64,000 nt of DNA, from NCBI GenBank assembly GCA_037045225.1, contig JBAOHZ010000009.1, positions 558,001 through 622,000 on the forward strand. Reading direction: 5' to 3'. Below are positions 53,467 through 61,835 of this stretch, in pieces. The notes under the pieces are model-generated. The model did no database searches and was not told the origin of the DNA. It was given only the letters and a program-made list of their open reading frames with translations. The DNA comes from Nitrospira sp. GTDB taxonomy: Bacteria > Nitrospirota > Nitrospiria > Nitrospirales > Nitrospiraceae. Every line of letters starts with the position of its first letter. Positions within the stretch are counted from its first letter, which is position 1. The translations under genes and the position numbers were made by a program.

Positions 53467-54042
53467 TCATGGATACGTTTTATTGAATTCTTCGACCACC
53501 TGTGACGACACATCCACCGTCTCATCGAAATAGAGCGTAGGCCCGCCGCGCCCGCGATCGAACACGGCCTGCAGCTCCAACCGTTTGGCCACCTTACCCG
53601 ACAAGGCTTCGATCTTTTCGCGGAACCCGTCCAACACTTCTTTCTGCTTGTCCTGCACTTCACGATTCAGGTCGGTCACCTTCTGCTGGTACTCCGACAT
53701 GCGGCGACGGAATTGCTCCTCCCGTTCGCGCTTGGCATTGGCGCTCAACACACTGCCCTGCTTCACGAAGTCTTCTTCCATCCGCCGCAGCTCTTTTTCT
53801 TCCAACTCGATCAACGCCTGCCGATTCTTCGCAAAGCTGGCCAGCATCTCCTTGGCCTTCTTCCCGGCATTGGTCTCCCCTAGTACCCGTTGAGGATCTA
53901 CCACGCCGAGACGCATCGATGTCGGCACCGTCGATTGGCCGAACCGGCACCCGCCGAGTAGCCACACCACGGCCAAGAGCACCAGGCACGATCCGACCCA
54001 ACCGGCGCCCCTCGATCCACTGCGGCCTACGCATCCATACAT
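53467..54042 (-). CDS. OmpH/Skp-family lipoprotein-like protein
   Basis: A 191-aa second Skp-type protein. Its N-terminal hydrophobic segment ends LLGGC, a lipobox, so it is probably lipid-anchored through that Cys (about residue 32), unlike soluble Skp. The coiled-coil region (about 60-150) is rich in Glu, Lys and Arg, and LGVVDPQRVL starts the conserved beta strand. The ATG at 54042 follows AAGGA at eight bases; the GTG at 54072 is less likely. Tandem Skp genes may have divided roles between membrane-tethered and soluble holdase. Confidence 0.85.
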   Translation of the reverse strand: MYGCVGRSGSRGAGWVGSCLVLLAVVWLLGGCRFGQSTVPTSMRLGVVDPQRVLGETNAGKKAKEMLASFAKNRQALIELEEKELRRMEEDFVKQGSVLSANAKREREEQFRRRMSEYQQKVTDLNREVQDKQKEVLDGFREKIEALSGKVAKRLELQAVFDRGRGGPTLYFDETVDVSSQVVEEFNKTYP

Positions 54043-54084
54043 TCCGGCGATTCCTTTCTGAGCCCCCGACACACACCCTAACAG

Positions 54085-56409
54085 CTAGAACAACGACCCG
54101 ATCGTAAACTCGAACACGCCCATGCGCTCATTCTCCCGTGGATCAAGGTTGATTCCATAGGCCGCCCGCAAGGGACCGAACGGAGAAATCCACCGGGCTT
54201 CGAACCCGGCCGCGCTCCGCAGTTTGTTAAACTGAACCGGCTCGTTGTCGTCGAATCCATTTCCGTAATCGAAGAAGAACACTCCGTTCAGCTTCGCTTC
54301 GGACGAAATGGTGAAGATAAAATCGTTGTTAAAAATGAGTTCTTTGGCGGAACCCAGCAGCGAGCCGGATGGCGTCACGGGACCTGCCCGACCAAAGACG
54401 AACCCGCGCATGGTGTTGATACCGCCGACAAAGAAACGCTCGGTGAGGGGAATGGGCCGGCCCCCAAGCCCCTCCGTCGCGCCGTACCGAACGTGCACCG
54501 AAAACCGCGTATCGTAGATCAACGGCGTGTACTTGATCACGTCCGCGTAATACTTAAAAAAGTGATTGGTACCGCCCAGCGAGGGGGTGGCGTAGTCTAC
54601 GCCGAGACTAAATCGCCAGCCGGTGCGCGGATCCAGATAATAGTCGCGCGTGTCGCGAAAAATCGAGGTACGAAACCCCGTCGACGATTGCGTCCCGAGC
54701 TGTCGGCAGATAAGCGGGATCAGATCCGGACACAAGCCTTCCTGCGGATCGCTGTACTTCAACTGCTCGGCGAACAGGCTGACGCTGCCGTTGACATATT
54801 CCGACAGCCACCGGCTCCAGGTTGCGCTCGCGCCCGACTTGGACTCGAAGTAGGAAATGTAGTTCGTCATCGACCGGTAAATATCCAACTGGAGCGCATT
54901 GTACGAGTCGTTCACGTAGGGGTTCCTGAAGGTCACCAGTCCCAACGACCGCTGCTGGCCCAATTGCCCGCGGATACGCCCCAACCAGCCGTTGCCGCCC
55001 AGGTTGCCTTCGGTAATATCCGCGATCGCCACCAGCTTGTCCAAGGTGCTGAATCCGCCGCCGATGCTGAACTGGCCGGTCGGCTTCTCCTTCACCTTCA
55101 CATTGAGGTCCACCTTATCAACGTCGACCTGCTGCGGCAGAATTTCCACCGTTTCAAAAAAGTTCAGATTGTTCAAGCGTTGAAAACTGCGCTTCAACGC
55201 CAGCGTATCGATCACGTCCTGCTCGTCCAGGCGTAATTCCCGGCGCACCACGTTGTCCCGGGTCTTGTCGTTCCCGGTGACGTGAATCTCCCGGATCCGC
55301 ATCATCTCCCCCTCTTTCACGTTGAGGAGAATCGTCGCCGTGCGCGCATTGTTGTCGGGCGTGACGTTCGGCACGACATCGGCAAACACGTAGCCCTTCG
55401 CGCCGTACAGGTCCGTGATGCGGGTGATTTCACCCCGGATTTTGGCTCGTTGAAAAATCTCGCCGGCCCGAATATTCAAGCCTTCGCGCAATTCATGGTC
55501 TTCGAACACCGTGTTCCCACGAAACCCGACCTGCTCCACGATGAACGGCTCACCCTCCACGATCTGATAGCTGATTTCGAACCATTTCTTATCGTCGGTC
55601 AATTCCAGCGTGGGCTGACTGATCTGCACATTCAAGTAGCCCTTGTTCAAATAGACTTCCCGCATGCGCTCGATATCGTTCCCAAGCTCCTCGCGTTTCA
55701 ACACGCCGGCATCGGACAGCAACGACGGCACCTTCATCTGCGTGATGAGTCCGTACCAAGGAATCCATTCACGGGTCGCCGTCACCTTGAACATTTCTTC
55801 CTTGGTGACAGCCCGCATGCCTTCGAAATTGATGCGTCGCACTTTGGCCTTGGTGCCTTCCTTCACGAAGTACGTCAGGCGCTTCCGGTCCTCATCCACC
55901 GCCTGAATCACAGGAATGACCTGGCAATTGAAGAATCCGTCTTCCTGATAGGCGAGCCGGATTTTCTCCGCACTCTCTTTGGCTTGCTGCTGATCGAGAA
56001 ACGTCTGGCTCTTGATCGTGATCTTCTCTTTGAGCTTATCGTCGCTCAATTCCTCGTTACCGTCGAAGACGATCTCGGTAATGAACGGTTTCTCCCGCAC
56101 GATGAAGCCGACCGACACACCGCCCGCGTCCGGCTCCGTCTCAACCTGAACGTCTTCGAAGTACCCCGTGCCATAGAGGATCTTGACCTGCTCACGGAGC
56201 GCATCCGCGGTAAAACGATCGTGGGCCTTGAGCGTGAGACGCCCTTCAATTGCCTGGAGCTCGATCCGTTTCTGCCCGCGAATGGTGACCGACGTCACCG
56301 TGGGCACGCCGTCCTGCGCGTAGAGGAATTCCCCCACACCACACGTGGAGAATATCACCAGCGCGAGAATGACAATCAGCCTCCACCGCCTGCCTCCCGA
56401 CTTGGTCAC
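54085..56409 (-). CDS. bamA: Outer-membrane protein assembly factor BamA
   Basis: A 774-aa outer-membrane protein inserting beta-barrel proteins. After a signal peptide (hydrophobic LIVILALVIFSTCGV, cleavage near LYA) come five POTRA domains, beginning VTSVTIRGQKRIE, to about residue 410. A 16-strand barrel follows, with VGGINTMRGF as the lid-loop motif (VRGF/MRGF) and terminal FTIGSLF with the C-terminal Phe. The GTG at 56409 follows GGAAGGA; the frame open to 56502 is not supported. It heads the bamA-skp-skp-fabZ-lpxA transcript. Confidence 0.94.
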   Translation of the reverse strand: MTKSGGRRWRLIVILALVIFSTCGVGEFLYAQDGVPTVTSVTIRGQKRIELQAIEGRLTLKAHDRFTADALREQVKILYGTGYFEDVQVETEPDAGGVSVGFIVREKPFITEIVFDGNEELSDDKLKEKITIKSQTFLDQQQAKESAEKIRLAYQEDGFFNCQVIPVIQAVDEDRKRLTYFVKEGTKAKVRRINFEGMRAVTKEEMFKVTATREWIPWYGLITQMKVPSLLSDAGVLKREELGNDIERMREVYLNKGYLNVQISQPTLELTDDKKWFEISYQIVEGEPFIVEQVGFRGNTVFEDHELREGLNIRAGEIFQRAKIRGEITRITDLYGAKGYVFADVVPNVTPDNNARTATILLNVKEGEMMRIREIHVTGNDKTRDNVVRRELRLDEQDVIDTLALKRSFQRLNNLNFFETVEILPQQVDVDKVDLNVKVKEKPTGQFSIGGGFSTLDKLVAIADITEGNLGGNGWLGRIRGQLGQQRSLGLVTFRNPYVNDSYNALQLDIYRSMTNYISYFESKSGASATWSRWLSEYVNGSVSLFAEQLKYSDPQEGLCPDLIPLICRQLGTQSSTGFRTSIFRDTRDYYLDPRTGWRFSLGVDYATPSLGGTNHFFKYYADVIKYTPLIYDTRFSVHVRYGATEGLGGRPIPLTERFFVGGINTMRGFVFGRAGPVTPSGSLLGSAKELIFNNDFIFTISSEAKLNGVFFFDYGNGFDDNEPVQFNKLRSAAGFEARWISPFGPLRAAYGINLDPRENERMGVFEFTIGSLF

Positions 56410-56607
56410 CGCAATCCTTCCGTACCACCTGGGAATGCACGCACTGGTTGTCCCGGCCTTCGAGATAAGACACCGTCGCGTTCCGTGTCGAGCCGTGCGC
56501 ACGGAGCCGACCGGCCCTGCGCAGCCACCCGCGAGCTGTTGTCGTAACCATCACCGATGCGCCGCTTTCGTTGCAGCACCACCGCACATGTGCAGAAAAA
56601 CTCTCGA

Positions 56608-56636
56608 ATTATATTGACCACATTTTTCAATGTAAA
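56608..56636 (-). promoter_or_regulatory. Sigma70-type promoter for the bamA operon
   Basis: On the minus strand TTTACA (56631-56636) and TATAAT (56608-56613, a perfect -10) lie 17 bases apart. The start would be near 56601, giving a leader of about 190 bases before bamA. A small dyad, ACATT-N4-AATGT (56620-56633), overlaps the -35 side. This and the galU promoter occupy the 318-bp gap 56410-56727, which holds no gene. Confidence 0.65.
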
Positions 56637-56691
56637 GGAGTTTCCCCGCGCCACGACGCATCGGCAGCACCTGAAAAGACCGGAGGAAATC

Positions 56692-56720
56692 TTGACTTCA
56701 CTTACCCCTTCACATACTAT
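56692..56720 (+). promoter_or_regulatory. Sigma70-type promoter for galU, probably leaderless
   Basis: TTGACT (56692-56697) and TACTAT (56715-56720) are separated by exactly 17 bases. Seven bases after the -10 is the A of the galU ATG (56728), the expected transcription start. No ribosome-binding site precedes the ATG; the preceding bases are CCCCCCT. The galU message is therefore predicted to be leaderless. Confidence 0.65.
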
Positions 56721-56727
56721 CCCCCCT

Positions 56728-57669
56728 ATGACAAGAACAGATGTACGTAAAGCGATTATTCCTGCTGCCGGACTGGGTACACGCTTTCTTCCCGCCACCA
56801 AAGCGTCTCCGAAAGAGATGCTGCCGCTGGTCGACAAACCGCTCATTCAGTATGTCGTGGAGGAAGCCGTTGCATCCGGCATCGAAGACATCATCATCAT
56901 CACCGGCCGCGGTAAGCGCGCGATCGAAGACCACTTTGACCGGTCGCTGGAGCTGGAAGAAAATCTCAAGGGCAGCGGCAAGGGGCAAGTGCTCAACCAG
57001 ATGCGGCACATCTCGAATCTCGCAAACTTCTGCTACGTCCGCCAGCCAGAAGCCATGGGACTCGGGCATGCCGTGCTCTGCGCCCAGCATCTGATCGGCG
57101 ATGAACCATTTGCCGTCATCCTTGGCGACGAGATCATCGATTCGCCGGTTCCCGGTCTCGCACAGCTCATTCACATTTACAAGCAACGCAAAGGCGCCGT
57201 CTTAGGTGTGCAAGAAGTGCCGCCGCAAGAGGTCAGCCGCTACGGCATCATCTCTGCTCGAAGCCTGGGCAAGGGGCTGCACCGGGTCGACGATCTGGTG
57301 GAAAAGCCGGCACCCGCCGATGCGCCGTCAAATCTCGCGGTCATCGGACGGTATGTTCTGCCGCCGGAAATTTTCCCGATTCTCCGCAAGACCCCTCCGG
57401 GGAAAAACGGAGAAATTCAACTGACCGACGCCTTGCGACAACTCGTGAAACACACCCCGATGTTCGCCCACGAAGTCGAAGGGCAACGGCACGATGCCGG
57501 CGACAAACTCGGGTTTCTGATCGCCACCGTGGAATTAGCCCTCAAGAACCCGTCCTTGGGACCTGCGTTCGGCGAGTTCCTGCAGCAACGACTCCGACCG
57601 ACCCCCGCCGAGACACGCCGCCGAGGCTCCGGCCGGTCCACCCAAGGTCGAACACGCACCACTACCTAG
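56728..57669 (+). CDS. galU: UTP--glucose-1-phosphate uridylyltransferase
   Basis: A 313-aa nucleotidyltransferase making UDP-glucose for LPS, glycans and other uses. IPAAGLGTRFLPATKASPKEM (11-31) binds UTP, VEEAVASGI and LGDEII (about 131-136, D132-D133 region metal site) follow, and the C-terminal KNGEIQLTDALRQL is a family signature. The tail (about 285-313) is basic and low in complexity. A strong promoter ends at its start codon. Confidence 0.94.
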   Translation: MTRTDVRKAIIPAAGLGTRFLPATKASPKEMLPLVDKPLIQYVVEEAVASGIEDIIIITGRGKRAIEDHFDRSLELEENLKGSGKGQVLNQMRHISNLANFCYVRQPEAMGLGHAVLCAQHLIGDEPFAVILGDEIIDSPVPGLAQLIHIYKQRKGAVLGVQEVPPQEVSRYGIISARSLGKGLHRVDDLVEKPAPADAPSNLAVIGRYVLPPEIFPILRKTPPGKNGEIQLTDALRQLVKHTPMFAHEVEGQRHDAGDKLGFLIATVELALKNPSLGPAFGEFLQQRLRPTPAETRRRGSGRSTQGRTRTTT

Positions 57670-57753
57670 CCGGGCATGACGGATCACCGTCACCCAAACC
57701 GTGCCACCGCACGACATCGTGACTGAGACCATACACCAGCAGACTGGAGCCTC

Positions 57754-60249
57754 ATGGCTGAAGCAGTAGAACAAGACTTCTCAAACAACCAGAACCTCGA
57801 ACCGCCGGATCAGCTCCCTCTACTGCCGGTGCGAGACATCGTCGTGTTTCCCTACATGGTGCTCCCGCTGTTTGTCGGCCGCGAGATGTCCATCAAAGCC
57901 ATTGAGGCAGCGCTCGCGGGCAACCGCATGCTCTTCCTCGCCACGCAGAAATCCCTGGATGTCGAGAACCCGCAGCCCGAAGACATTCACACGGTCGGCA
58001 CCGTCGGCATCATCATGCGGATGCTCAAACTGCCCGACGAGCGGATCAAGATTCTGGTGCAGGGCCTCGCGAAGGCACGGATCGAGGAATACATCCAGAA
58101 CGATCCCTATTACTCGGTCCGGATCGAGAAACTGGTTGAGATCAAGCAACCCGGCTCCACATTAGAGACCGAGGCGGTCATGCGCACGGTCAAGGAGCAG
58201 ATCGAGAAGATCGTGAGCTTGGGGAAGGTGCTGATCCCGGATGTGATGGTCGTCATCGAAAACCTGGAAGATCCGGGACGCCTCGCCGACATGGTGGCCT
58301 CCAACCTCGGACTGAAGGTCGATATCACGCAAGCCGTGCTGGAAATCGTGGATCCGATTCAACGACTCCGCCAGATCAGCGAGATTCTCGCCAAGGAAAT
58401 CGACGTCCTCTCCATGCAGCAGAAGATCCAGGCTCAGGCCAAGGGAGAGATGGACAAGACCCAGCGCGAATACTTCCTGCGCGAACAATTGAAAGCCATT
58501 CAAAAAGAACTCGGCGAGCTGGACGAACGGGCAGAGGAAGTGGCGGAATTCCGCAAGCGGATCAAAGACGCCAAGATGCCCGAGAAAGTGCTCAAGGAAA
58601 CCGAGAAACAGCTCAAGCGGCTGGAAAAAATGCACCCCGACACGGCGGAGTCCGCCACCGTTCGAACCTACCTCGAATGGATGGTCGAACTGCCGTGGAA
58701 TAAAAAGTCGAAAGACAATCTCGACCTGAAGGCCGCGATGAAGGTGCTGAACGAGGACCACTACGATCTCGAAAAAGTGAAAGAACGCATCATCGAGTAT
58801 CTCGCCGTGCGTAAACTGAAAGAGAAGATGAAGGGGCCCATCCTCTGTTTCGTGGGTCCGCCCGGCGTCGGCAAAACTTCGTTAGGAAAATCCATCGCCC
58901 GCGCGCTGGGGCGCGAGTTCGTCCGCATCAGCCTCGGCGGCGTACGAGATGAAGCCGAAATCCGCGGGCATCGCCGGACCTACGTCGGCGCGCTCCCGGG
59001 TCGCATCATCCAAGGGATGAAACAAGCCGGCACGAACAATCCGGTCTTTATGCTCGATGAAGTCGACAAGGTCGGCATGGATTTCCGAGGCGATCCGTCG
59101 GCCGCCCTGCTGGAAGTGCTGGATCCGGAACAAAACAACACCTTCACCGATCACTATCTGGGCGTGCCGTTTGATTTGACCGAAGTCATGTTCGTGACAA
59201 CGGCCAATCTCATGGATCCGATTCTGCCCGCCTTGCGGGATCGTATGGAAGTGATCGATATCCCCGGGTATACGGAAGAAGAGAAGCTCGGCATCGCCCA
59301 AAAGTACCTGATCCCTCGCCAGATGAACGAACACGGCATCACCGAGAAACATATCCGCGTCAATGAAGGCACCATCCGGCATGTCATCTCGCACTATACC
59401 CGCGAAGCCGGTGTCCGCAACCTCGAACGCGAGATCGCCAACCTCATGCGGAAAGTCGCGAAGAAGGTGGCCGAGGGCAAATCGGAGTGCCAGACCATCG
59501 ACCAGAACAATTTGAATAAGTTTTTGGGCGTTGCGAAATTCGTTCCCGAAGCGGAACTTGAAAAGGATGAAATCGGCGTCGCCACGGGCCTCGCCTGGAC
59601 CGAAAGCGGCGGGGATGTGCTGTATATCGAAGCGACCGTCATGAAGGGCAAGGGCCAGCTCACCCTCACCGGGCATCTCGGCGACGTCATGAAAGAATCG
59701 GCGCAGGCCGCCTTGAGTTATGTCCGCTCGCGGGAGAAGACCCTGGGCATCAGTCCTGATATCTTCGCCAAAAACGACATTCACATTCACGTCCCCGCCG
59801 GCGCAACCCCGAAAGACGGGCCGTCCGCCGGTATCACCATGGCGACAGCCATTGCCTCGGCGCTGGCCCAGATTCCCGTGCGGCGCGACCTCGCGATGAC
59901 CGGAGAAATCACCCTGCGCGGTCGCGTGTTGCCGATCGGAGGATTGAAGGAAAAGATTCTCGCGGCCAAGCGGGCGAAGCTCGCGACGGTGGTCCTTCCA
60001 AAGCGTAACAAAAAGGATCTCGAAGAGATTCCCAAACACATCCTCAAAGGCATTGAGTTGATCTTTGTCGATACCGTGGACGATGTGATCCGGGAAGCGC
60101 TGCGACGCACGGCTACTCGCAAGCCACGCGCGGGCTCACCCAACAAGCCGACAAAAAAATCAGCTCGATCGACCCCATCCAAGCGGGCAACCGGCTCGCC
60201 GAGGAAGAGCCTCCACCTCCCGGACGCCTCCCATTCGTTGATTCTCTAA
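57754..60249 (+). CDS. lon: ATP-dependent protease Lon
   Basis: An 831-aa hexameric protease for damaged and regulatory proteins. The N-terminal substrate domain starts PLLPVRDIVVFP; the AAA domain has GPPGVGKTS near 368-376; the protease domain has the Ser-Lys dyad S691 (PKDGPSAGI) and K734 (GGLKEKIL), with the 43-residue spacing of the family. A basic tail of about 35 residues (KKSARSTPSKRATGS) extends beyond the usual end and might bind nucleic acid. The ATG at 57754 has TGGAG upstream. Confidence 0.96.
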   Translation: MAEAVEQDFSNNQNLEPPDQLPLLPVRDIVVFPYMVLPLFVGREMSIKAIEAALAGNRMLFLATQKSLDVENPQPEDIHTVGTVGIIMRMLKLPDERIKILVQGLAKARIEEYIQNDPYYSVRIEKLVEIKQPGSTLETEAVMRTVKEQIEKIVSLGKVLIPDVMVVIENLEDPGRLADMVASNLGLKVDITQAVLEIVDPIQRLRQISEILAKEIDVLSMQQKIQAQAKGEMDKTQREYFLREQLKAIQKELGELDERAEEVAEFRKRIKDAKMPEKVLKETEKQLKRLEKMHPDTAESATVRTYLEWMVELPWNKKSKDNLDLKAAMKVLNEDHYDLEKVKERIIEYLAVRKLKEKMKGPILCFVGPPGVGKTSLGKSIARALGREFVRISLGGVRDEAEIRGHRRTYVGALPGRIIQGMKQAGTNNPVFMLDEVDKVGMDFRGDPSAALLEVLDPEQNNTFTDHYLGVPFDLTEVMFVTTANLMDPILPALRDRMEVIDIPGYTEEEKLGIAQKYLIPRQMNEHGITEKHIRVNEGTIRHVISHYTREAGVRNLEREIANLMRKVAKKVAEGKSECQTIDQNNLNKFLGVAKFVPEAELEKDEIGVATGLAWTESGGDVLYIEATVMKGKGQLTLTGHLGDVMKESAQAALSYVRSREKTLGISPDIFAKNDIHIHVPAGATPKDGPSAGITMATAIASALAQIPVRRDLAMTGEITLRGRVLPIGGLKEKILAAKRAKLATVVLPKRNKKDLEEIPKHILKGIELIFVDTVDDVIREALRRTATRKPRAGSPNKPTKKSARSTPSKRATGSPRKSLHLPDASHSLIL

Positions 60250-60250
60250 C

Positions 60251-61333
60251 ATGCCGCCAGGCCGATCTCGCCGCCCCAACTCCGTCGGTAGCGAGTTCGG
60301 CCTGATCCGGCTCCTGCAGGCGCAGGCCGCGCGGCCGGATCGGCAGGTGTACCGCGGCATCGGCGATGACGCCGCCATTCTCAAGACCTCAGCCGATGAA
60401 TGGACCCTCATCACGACGGACCTGCTCGCCGAAGGGGTGCACTTCGATCCTGCCACCTCCGCCTATGAACACATCGGCTACCGGGCCGCGATTGCCAACC
60501 TGAGCGATATCGCCGCCATGGGGGGAACGCCCCGCTTCATGCTCGTTGCCATCGCCATTCCTCCGACCTGTTCGACGAAACAGATTCAGCAGCTGTACCG
60601 CGGCATGATGCACGCCACCACGCCCTACCGGGTCTGCCTGGTCGGAGGTGACACGTCGGCATCCAAGCAAGGCCTCTTTCTCAGCATCACGCTGACGGGA
60701 ACCGTCGAACCTCGGCGAGCACTCCTACGCAGCGGCGCCCGCGTCGGCGATCGCGTGTATGTCACAGGCACGCTGGGCGACTCCCACGCAGGGCTGGACC
60801 TCTTAACCACAGCACGGCGGCCAACACAGGCACATCTGCGCCCGGCACAGACTCGCTTCTTGCTGGCTCGACACCACCGGCCGTCAGCCCGCATCGCAGA
60901 GGGCCGCTGGCTGCTCACCCATGGACTGGCGAGCGCGGCGATCGATCTGTCCGACGGCTTGACCGGTGACCTTCGCCACGTCTGCGAAGCCAGCGGCGTC
61001 GGCGCAGAGATCTTCCCAGATGCCCTGCCCATTTCTCCGGCCTGCCGAGCCTACGCCCTGGCGCGCGGGCTCGATGCTCAGCAAATTGCCTTACAAGGCG
61101 GTGAGGATTACGAGCTCTTGTTCACCGTCCCCCGCCGCAAACAACAGCAATTTGACCGGCTGGCCGCGAACACCGATTTTTGCATGACCTGTATCGGCTC
61201 GATTACTCCGAAACGGCTCGGCTTGCGGGTGCGGACCGAGGCCGGTGCCACCAAAACGCTGCCGGTCACCAGTTACGAACATTTTCTCCGTCCCTCGTCA
61301 CTGGACTCGCACCAAGGCTGTGAAGGCTGTTGA
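60251..61333 (+). CDS. thiL: Thiamine-monophosphate kinase
   Basis: A 360-aa PurM-fold kinase converting thiamine phosphate to thiamine pyrophosphate. It has YRGIGDDAAIL (about 34-44), the ATP/Mg site, TTDLLAEGVHFD and NLSDIAAMGG (about 82-91), DLSDGLTGDL (about 234-243) and GGEDYELLF. It begins one base after the lon stop, so the two are probably co-transcribed. The link with lon has no obvious functional meaning. Confidence 0.94.
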   Translation: MPPGRSRRPNSVGSEFGLIRLLQAQAARPDRQVYRGIGDDAAILKTSADEWTLITTDLLAEGVHFDPATSAYEHIGYRAAIANLSDIAAMGGTPRFMLVAIAIPPTCSTKQIQQLYRGMMHATTPYRVCLVGGDTSASKQGLFLSITLTGTVEPRRALLRSGARVGDRVYVTGTLGDSHAGLDLLTTARRPTQAHLRPAQTRFLLARHHRPSARIAEGRWLLTHGLASAAIDLSDGLTGDLRHVCEASGVGAEIFPDALPISPACRAYALARGLDAQQIALQGGEDYELLFTVPRRKQQQFDRLAANTDFCMTCIGSITPKRLGLRVRTEAGATKTLPVTSYEHFLRPSSLDSHQGCEGC

Positions 61334-61812
61334 TGACAGACGTACGATCGCTGTTTCGCCAAGTTCTCCATCTCAATGAAACACCGCACCGGACGGCACT
61401 GGCCTTTGCCATCGGTGTCTTCCTCGGTTTTTCTCCGGCCTATGGGTTGCACATGGTGCTGGTGGGATTCTGCGCCTGGGCCTTCAGGCTCAATGTGGTG
61501 GCGTTACTGGCCGGCGCATTCCTCAACAATCCCTGGACGCTGATTCCCATCCTCGGAGGCACCTATTGGACCGGTGCCGTCCTGTTGGGCGTGCGTGACT
61601 TTCCGTCCTTCGACTGGAGCGATCTGTCGTTCTCTGGGATTTATCACCAGGTCATGCCCTACGCCTGGCCGTTCTTCGTCGGCGGGATGGTCTTGAGTAT
61701 TGCCGGCAGCCTGTTGGCCTACCCGCTCGCCTATCTGCTACTGTCCAAGTATCGCAGCACGAAGCCGGAAGACGACCATCAACCGTTGCCCCCTCCCTCA
61801 GGCCTACGATAA
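61333..61812 (+). CDS. DUF2062 small membrane protein
   Basis: A 159-aa protein with about three membrane segments (near residues 25-45, 50-75 and 115-140). GVFLGFSPAYGLHMVL and FLNNPWTLIPIL are the conserved DUF2062 blocks. Function is unknown; related domains sit beside lipid or glycan genes. The ATG at 61333 shares a base with the TGA of thiL (TGATG); a TTG one codon upstream is less likely. Confidence 0.85.
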   Translation: MTDVRSLFRQVLHLNETPHRTALAFAIGVFLGFSPAYGLHMVLVGFCAWAFRLNVVALLAGAFLNNPWTLIPILGGTYWTGAVLLGVRDFPSFDWSDLSFSGIYHQVMPYAWPFFVGGMVLSIAGSLLAYPLAYLLLSKYRSTKPEDDHQPLPPPSGLR

Positions 61813-61835
61813 GATCACCGAGCGGTCGACCATAT

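Noticed and set aside
55282..56547. 421-codon plus-strand ORF opposite bamA
   Set aside because: It is a shadow of the POTRA region of bamA, lacks recognisable motifs and spans the bamA start region.
57670..57753. Dyad GACGG-N4-CCGTC between galU and lon as a terminator
   Set aside because: The stem is only five bases and no T tract follows.
58882..60039. 385-codon minus-strand ORF opposite lon
   Set aside because: It is antisense to the AAA and protease domains of Lon and has no independent support.
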